Shown here: positions 57,544 through 64,000 of the stretch, one piece after another | Layout of the letters: each line of letters opens with the position of its first letter | Position numbering within the stretch: position 1 is the stretch's first letter | Source of the DNA: Flammula alnicola | Taxonomy: Eukaryota > Basidiomycota > Agaricomycetes > Agaricales > Strophariaceae | Direction: 5' to 3' | Length of the DNA: 64,000 nt | Assembly: GCA_015499995.1 (NCBI GenBank) | Contig: JADNRV010000074.1 | Span: 186,001-250,000, forward strand | Made by a program: the position numbers and the translations under genes | The notes under the pieces: generated by a model | The model's database searches: none | Told to the model about the DNA's origin: nothing | What the model saw: only the letters and a program-made list of their open reading frames with translations

Positions 57544-59683
57544 TCAGTGGTCCGTCATAACACAGTCACGAATCAGCGCCTCCGCCCCAGGATTACGGGG
57601 CTTGATAACACATTTGAACGGCACCGGGTACCTGAAGCAAAAAAGATTGAATCAGATATACATGTATCTGCATGGAGGTTTCTCACGATAACAGGCCGCT
57701 GGTAACTTCGGCTGTAAGCTTGATTGGTGTTCCGTTCGCATCGAGGGGCGGTGTGATATTGTAGACTGCGAGAACAGAGGAAACAATGGCGTAGAGAGAA
57801 TTGTCACTCATGTGCCTTCCAGGACACATACTGAATATGCGATCAATGTCGTTTCATGATATATTGCCAACAAATTCTTACTTACCGACGTCCGAAACCG
57901 AATGCCCCAGTATCAGGGTTTCTAACATTGGGATCGAGTTGGCCATCTTTCAGGTATCGCTCTGGCTGATACTCAAGAGGATCTTTAAAAATAGTTGGGT
58001 CATGGAGAATAGCCCTTAGAAACGCGCGTGCATTAGTTCCTGGGGACGAAAAGTGAATGATGGTGCTTACCAGCCATTTCCGAGTACCACTGTCCCTTTT
58101 GGAATAAAGTATCCATCGTATTCATCATCTTCCGAAGCCATGTGCCCAACAGCTACCCTATATTCAGAATCATAATCTTGCATCACAAAGAATGAGGCAT
58201 ACCGAGAGGAATGATAGACTGCCACCGCATTGACTCCTTGACAAGAGCATTGATGTAAGGCAATGAAGGTCGGTCACTGAATTCAGGTAGCCTGTTTGGA
58301 CCAGTAACGGCATCAATCTCAGCTTGAGCTTTCTTCTGCACTTCCGGATACATGGCCATCGCAAGAAAAAAACACTGCACTGCGGAAACCGTCTGCCATA
58401 TTAAAATCAGTTATGACATCAAGGCAAGTACTTCTTGAGTTCGACTCACGGTATCTGCACCAGCTGTAAACAACAGAGTGAGTAAAAAGACGCATTACAA
58501 TCATCGTACTGTTACGTACCTACGTAAGTCACAGCAGAGATGTTCTGTGCGATCTTCGTTTCTTCGGCTCGTAGGGGGTCGTTTTCGTCAGGTAAACGTT
58601 CAATCAGAGTAGAGGCCAGACAGGGCACCGCGATTCCTTTTTTCTAAATGACCTAGAGTAAGATAGGCGAGTCATGGAATAGAAATTTAAGATACCATTT
58701 GTTCCTGGACATATTTGAAGGGTTTCTCTGCAACGTCATTATTTACTCTCCTCCAGCGGGCCGCCTTTCGCTTAAACGTAGCACCAGGGAACCATTCCGG
58801 AACGTATTTCAAGAGAGGTATAAAGTCCACCAAGAAGGTGCCTGGAATACCTGCCTCGGCTAGGCCATAAAGCGCTTCCTCGGCGTTTGAAATGTAGGGG
58901 TCGTCGGAATCTTTAACTCTGATGCCGTAGGCGATACTCATGATAGTGGCCGCAAATGTGCTATTCCGAGGAGAATATTGCTATCAACTAGAACAAGAAA
59001 TAGCAAAAAGGGCTAGAACTTACTGTCGAATATGGTGCATGAAGTTCTCAGGGGTGGCGAGGAGCCGGTTGAGAAAAGCTCTGACTTCACGAGCTTGCGC
59101 TGGTTGGTATTTCCAGACAATATTTGGGTGAAAATGATCGTTGAAAGTTCGACGGTGTCGACGCCACCATGTCCCGTATGGTAACATCGCCAGGTTGTAA
59201 CCCCAATTCATCCTATGGATAAGGACATTAGAGAAATGTTATATATTGGACTCATTGAAACTTACAATTCAAGAACCATAGGCATTCGCATCCTGTCTGA
59301 GTAGTTCGATGACCGTTTTTCGAAGAGGTCCTGAATTCTCTCGAGGGAGTTTAATACAAGGAACGGTTGTCCAAGGACTTCGAAATAGATTATGTCCCCT
59401 AGAAAAAGGGCATTCGAATAAGAAACGGAATGAAGCACGGGTATAACATACCGTAGAACTTGGCCCACTCGTTGTATGCAAGCCAAGGCTTCTCTGCTGG
59501 GACATCAAAAAGGTTTCCGATAATGTGATAACCTTTGGGGCCAGGGGGTAGAGGCAGGCCATTGGGGTTGCGCCTGCGAGCGACGATGACCTTTTTGGTG
59601 ATTGCATAAGTGAGAATAGCCAAAACGACTGCTGGGATGGGGTTCGCCTTAATTAAGTGTACGGTTGTTGAAAACACAGACAT
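57544..59683 (-). CDS. Cytochrome P450 monooxygenase
   Basis: Haem-thiolate monooxygenase of ER type, in about 11 exons on the minus strand. ATG at 59683 gives a membrane anchor (IPAVVLAILTYAITKKVIVA) and the proline hinge LPLPPGPKGYHIIGN. Other hallmarks: WxxxR-like WWRRHRR, I-helix AGADTT (most of it in a 14-nt exon, 58463-58450), K-helix ESMR, YQPERY, and the haem loop FGFGRRMCPGRH split by an intron after the second Arg. After TSGLLS a last intron (GTGAGA...TTGCTTCAG) leads to YPVPFKCVIKPRN and a TGA at 57544. The PLAVGHMASEDDEYDGYFIP block requires a 3' splice site at ...GGGTAG. All motifs are present, so the gene looks functional. Subfamily and substrate cannot be told. Confidence 0.93.
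58450..58463 (-). other. 14-nt microexon of the P450 gene
   Basis: ...GTTTACAG|CTGGTGCAGATACC|GTGAGT.... It supplies A-G-A-D-T of the oxygen-binding I-helix motif, with the next exon providing the second Thr. Without it the frame and the motif are lost. Confidence 0.85.
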
Positions 59684-62254
59684 CCTTAGCGAAAGAGGGG
59701 CACTGGCGACTTTTGATGAGATTTATCCGTGAAGCTCTGGCCAATTATGTTTATTTTCGAAGAGGTCTGGATCTTTGGGGCTTCTGCGAGAGTCTTAATT
59801 GAGGTACATTGTTTGATAGCCCTCCCCACGAAGGAGATGATAATGGTATCCCACATGCGTGTGATCAAGAACCATGACCCCAGAGTTGGATTGTTTTGGG
59901 ATGATCCCAGAGAGGAAAATTCGGAGATAAAACCCCCAGCCAGAGAGTAGAGGTAGACAACCATCGAACGCCATGTAGAGTGGCTTCTGGGGAAGAGAAA
60001 ATCGCACCTCTCTTCCGACAAAGGGCTTGACCTTGGGTCAAAGTAACGCATAGACTCCGAGACCTTCCAAGAGTGTCGCGGCAGCCTACGATTTCTGGAA
60101 TGCTTTCTATCAGTAGAATTTTTGGTACCTGTGGCAATTTTTCTCACCACTTCAATGAGACGGTCAAGATTCGTTTGTCATAAGACATAGTAGGAGAGCT
60201 ATGGCACACCCCATAACAGATTTTTGGGGGCTGGTTCTAGCTTAGAATAATAGAATCCGTTAGTAGATAACATCTAATAATCCGACATGTCAGGCCCTAA
60301 AGACACCGAAAAGAGATGATTGGCAGAGTGGATTGCGTCAACTCACCACGTCCGTCACCTCTTGGTCACCTCTGAGGTCGAACGAGAGAGCGTCCAGTTA
60401 GTTACCGACAACAGTGTTTAAAAACCGATTAACGTCGCAAGTCATTCGTTATGGCCCATGGACGTATAAAGGACGGTGTTGATGGTGAAGTTCGTTTGCG
60501 GTCCCGTTTCGGTGCACCGGTATCGGAGTTGTCGGAGTTGTCGCAAGTTCAATTATTTGTAAAGCGGCCGCCTCCGCCGGTCATGCGTTTTACTTCAAAT
60601 TCGTTGGACAGAACCTGCATGCATGCAAAGTTCAATTGTCCCAAGCAAATACCGGCGGCAACACTTCTCTCATAGACGCGCCGTATCACCTCGCATAACT
60701 CAGTGGACTCGACTCCAGTGTCCTTGGAGCCTATCTGAGAGGTAGTATTATTCTGTTGCAATTGCCAGTGTGGTAGCTAATTCGCCTGGGGTCACGTACG
60801 AGTCCGAGTCTATAATTAACATCAGCAGGTTTTGTCGATAGATAATGATAAAAAAAAAGTATAAGCTTCAGCTTATATTATTACTATTAGCGTAGTATAC
60901 GTATAGTCAGTACAGAACGCGACGACATTCACCCGAATCTTAGATGCAAGGCTTGAAACCAATGCGATGACTTTAAACCACTCAGGGCTAAGTAAGCGAT
61001 CTTAAGGGACACCAACGTTGTATTTATTTTTGGGTGATGTATATTTTCTCTGTCCAGTGTCCAGTGTCCATCTCGCAACTCAGGCTTCTAATTAGGAACC
61101 TCATGGACGAGGGAGTGAGATTAATTGCCTCCGATTCGTCTGTTATGTTATCCTAAAATTTCTCTCAAGTTTTTGTTAATTTCACTGACGGCTATGAGCA
61201 TCTTAGCAGTACCTCATGGATTTTTCAAATCGCTGATCAAAACAGAAGAGCTCCCACAACATTGAGCGTGTCATGGTCAAGGTCGCAATTAAACCTTGCG
61301 AAAAATCCTTCCTTAAGGCCGGCTTGTGATAAATTTCTCGGGGATGCCACTGACAAAAGAGTATCAGCGATGACCGCCAGTGAGCCCCAGTGACGAATGG
61401 GAGAAAATTGACAGTCTAGTCATGAGGTGGCAGGAAAGGTCACGACAGGCTTGATTATTTAATTCCATTTTCTTGAACTAGGGAGAGCATTATCCAGATT
61501 GGCATGAACAATAAGGCGCAGCTGATGCGACCGTACCTCACAGAAGTATCGGGAAATTTCGCCTACTACTCCGAAGATGTCATGGCATAAGATCTCGAAT
61601 TTGAGATTCTGTGAAACCGAATGGTAAGTCACCCGGGCGAGAGAAGTCGAGATAAGCCTCTGAGAAAGAAGCCGTTGGGCATGAGGTCGAAATCCACCTT
61701 CAAGACGATAAAGGCTGAAGATTCCAATCTTAAGTAAGGTCTTCCATATTTCAGGCTATCGCTTCAATCCCATGTGAATATGCCGTTGATATCTGTTAAA
61801 CTAAGAATCTGTAGCGGATGGTGGGCTTCCATGGACTGAACATTCACTGACGGCAGTAATGTCTGTCGATATCATTCGACCGGCCGCAATTATTGTGGGC
61901 GTCGGCAGGGGCATGAAGAGGGCTTTGGATCTAAAATTTAGATGTGATGAATAAGAGAGTTTGAAAAGTAGGATTTGTCACGTCGTGTGAAGCTGCCATC
62001 GAGGAAGTCGATTTCCAGCCGGGATCGCTTGTGGTTCTGGTGTGATCCTTTTTTCAAGAAAATTCCCCGAGCGCAAGGGACTGAAGCTCAAGGCCATCGA
62101 AACAAAGTTTACACCTCCTGAAAACCATGGAATTGAACGAAGTAGTCTAGTGTACACATACGCAAGGGAATTAGAGTGACGTACATAGATGAAATAAAAG
62201 TCTGCCCAATAGGAATCTAGTCAGAGTGAGAGAACGAAGAGGTCAACGCAGTCG
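59684..62254. other. Intergenic; no gene recognised
   Basis: Promoter region of the P450 gene, then about 2 kb with only short open frames (for example 59686-60150 minus, 60451-60675 plus) lacking any motif. AT-rich patches occur near 60845-60900. The 3' flank of GLE1 occupies the end. Confidence 0.4.
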
Positions 62255-64000
62255 CTATGACTGCACTCCATTCATGATGTTCTCCAAAGCTACCATCACA
62301 CGTGTGCGAGCAGCGGCTCCTTCCGCAGAGTCTCCGCCGATGAGTTTGTCTTTCTCATACCCGGTGGTAATGCCCTCGTGTATGAGAGCGAGCATTTTGA
62401 TCCATTGTTGGCCCCACACATTTACTGCCTCGAGGCCCAGAACTTCAAGACCCGCTATGGAGAGAAAAAATTAGTTGTTCATCAATAATGCACAGGTACT
62501 ATATGAAAGTCTCACTGTACAAAAGCTGAGGAGCGACGGGGTCCCGGAGAAGCCTCGTATCTCCTGTCATCCTGGCAAACCATGTCCAACATCTCGGGAG
62601 CTGGAAGAGAGGATCCAACGGCTTGTTCATAGGACGTATCTTCAAAATGTGGAAATACACCCTCATTACTGCGGAGACGCGATTCGAGTATTCCTCTGTA
62701 CTTTCCAGTCCATCGCCGCTCGTGCTCCTCCTCACGCCTGAGGCTTTGACGCGATCATCTCGCGAGTTCCAGGGGATTTCGTCCACGTCGTGTCCTGGAA
62801 CGACAAACGGAATAGGCCAGCCACCGCACCGCTGTACGAGCTTGGCATAGAAGATCGACGGGAAGTATTCCAGCGTGTCTAACAGAGTGAAGGCAACCTG
62901 GGCAAGCGGGCCCGCACTCCGCTTTTCGGCAGTAACTTCCGTTTCTGCTTGCAGGAGAATAGCCTTGGCGAGTGATGAGCACAGGGCGATGTAAATGCTG
63001 GATTCAAGAGGTGGCCCGTTGGAGGGCTTGGCAATTTCGACTAATTGTTGTGACTTTGACGAATAATTAGCATTTTTCTGGAGAGAAAAGGATGGTCTTA
63101 CGATTCGCGAAATAGCCTGGGGGTCATTCGTCAACTGTCCAACTTTAGGTATGATTTGTCGACGAAGTCTGCCCCACTCGGCTTTGAGCTCTTTGGTTTC
63201 CTTGACGTAATGCATAGGCCCTGATTTCAGATTCTTGAGGAAGCGTCAGCAGCGGAAAGTGACATGGAAACTTTAATTACCTGCAGATTGGTCCGGGCAA
63301 CTCTCCAGTCATCGTCAGGGGGGCTGGACTTCAGCATCATGCGCAATTCAGCTTCCTCTTCTAGCCTCTTATTCCGCTCTTCCTCCATCTTTTTCTGTTT
63401 CTCCTCCTCCTCCTTCTCTTGCTGCTCCTTTTCCTCCTGCAGCCTTTTCTCTTCCTCTTCGGCTCTCTTTTTCTCTGCCTCCTCCTGAAGCCGCTTTTCT
63501 TCAGCAAGACGTCTCTTGAGCTCGGCTTCATTCCGTTTTCGCTCCTCCTCTGCCTTGACCTTCCTCTCCTCTTCCAACCGCTTCGCCAGCTTGTCCTCCT
63601 CCAACTTAATCACCGCCTCGATCCGATCCCAAAGTTGCTTATCTCGAATCTTCCAGCTCTCCTTAAGCTTGCTCTCAGTCTCCTGTATCTGCTTTCTGAA
63701 CGCGTTCAGATGGTCGTGCACTTCGGCGACACATTGTGCAGACTGCGCGGCGCGTTGTTTCTCCTCGTCCGTATGTATCCGTTCCTGTTCTTCATATAGG
63801 TGTGTTTGGGTTGTCAAGAGATCTTTACGGGCAGTTTTCTATGAAAGGACGTGAAATTACGGTGGGAGTGGGACTGAGATGGAACGTACAAAAGCATCTT
63901 TCCGGGTTTGTTTCTCCCATTCTTCGTAAGGGTCGTGATATCGTGTTCGCAGACGTATCGCCGACACCGTGTCTTCTATTTCTCGCTGTTCTAGAGGTGT
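62255..64000 (-). CDS. GLE1: mRNA export factor GLE1 (5' end beyond window)
   Basis: Nuclear-pore mRNA export factor that, with inositol hexakisphosphate, activates the DEAD-box helicase Dbp5. The minus-strand gene enters at the right edge (TPLEQREIEDTVSAIRLRTR) and ends at a TAG (62255-62257). Order: a Glu/Lys/Arg coiled coil (63817-63360; EEERKVKAEEERKRNEAELK, RLQEEAEKKRAEEEEKRLQE). The Gle1 C-terminal helical domain follows (ELKAEWGRLRRQIIPKVGQL, SSSLAKAILLQAETEV-type, TLEYFPSIFYAKLVQRCGGW). The last exon encodes GLEVLGLEAVNVWGQQWIKM and ENIMNGVQS. Introns lie near 63891, 63285-63215, 63105-63050 and 62515-62455. The domain order matches Gle1. Confidence 0.92.

Noticed and set aside
59686..60150. 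154-codon minus-strand open frame upstream of the P450
   Set aside because: No motif, mixed composition and unlike any known family. It lies where the P450 promoter should be.
63264..63854. Plus-strand Ser/Phe/Leu-rich open frames
   Set aside because: Antisense shadows of the Glu/Lys-rich coiled coil of GLE1.

Overview
The window is nuclear DNA of a filamentous basidiomycete, most likely an Agaricomycete. The evidence is the dense short introns (about 45-110 bp, GTRNGT...YAG), single-gene transcription units on both strands, a NACHT-ankyrin STAND receptor of fungal type, an aryl-alcohol-oxidase-like GMC flavoenzyme next to a cytochrome P450, a CRN-type effector-like fragment, an F-box fragment, and a protein starting MGTRGYK that I remember as an Agaricomycete-specific family. 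No bacterial, organellar or viral segment was recognised.

Layout. 1-1.5 kb: SEC61 beta (minus). 4.4-6.6 kb: RING gene 1 (plus). 7.7-9.2 kb: an internally deleted mobile-element gene, with hairpins nearby. 10.6-11.6 kb: VAMP7-type R-SNARE (minus). 11.9-12.6 kb: a decayed PHO88/SND3 copy. 14.1-19.2 kb: a large C2-like/NACHT/ankyrin receptor gene. 19.2-25 kb: decayed gene pieces, including one copy of a dispersed repeat whose other copy lies at 12.7 kb. 25.6-28.5 kb: RING gene 2 (minus). 28.8-31.3 kb: Sct1/Gpt2-type acyltransferase (minus). 31.8-32.5 kb: ribosomal protein uS11/RPS14 (minus). 32.8 kb: CRN-like fragment. 33.7-35.2 kb: MGTRGYK-family gene. 35.6 kb: F-box fragment. 37.1-37.5 kb: small cyanase-N-domain-like gene with a TATA box. 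37.5-45.9 kb: gene-poor. 45.9-48.1 kb: RING gene 3 (plus), followed by about 2.6 kb of pyrimidine-rich DNA. 50.6-54.5 kb: gene-poor. 54.5-59.7 kb: GMC oxidoreductase and P450 (both minus). 62.3-64.0 kb: GLE1, whose 5' end lies outside the window.

The genes do not form one pathway. SEC61B, VAMP7, the acyltransferase, RPS14 and GLE1 are housekeeping genes of secretion, membrane fusion, lipid synthesis, translation and mRNA export. The GMC/P450 pair looks like secondary or lignocellulose-related oxidative metabolism. The NACHT-ankyrin gene, CRN fragment, F-box piece and transposon relic are the fast-evolving accessory part.

The most unusual observation is a family of three RING/coiled-coil/disordered-tail genes (4.4, 28.5 and 45.9 kb). 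All three begin MLxL-(x5)-C-D-V-C. In each, the reading frame through the coiled coil is restored only by a 4-nucleotide microexon (GCAG, CGAA, ACAA) at the same place, entered in phase 2 and left in phase 0. Other tiny exons are also present: ATG-only first coding exons in SEC61B and RPS14, 11- and 13-nt exons in the acyltransferase and a 14-nt exon in the P450. All splice structures were deduced by reading frame and splice sites only; no transcripts were seen.
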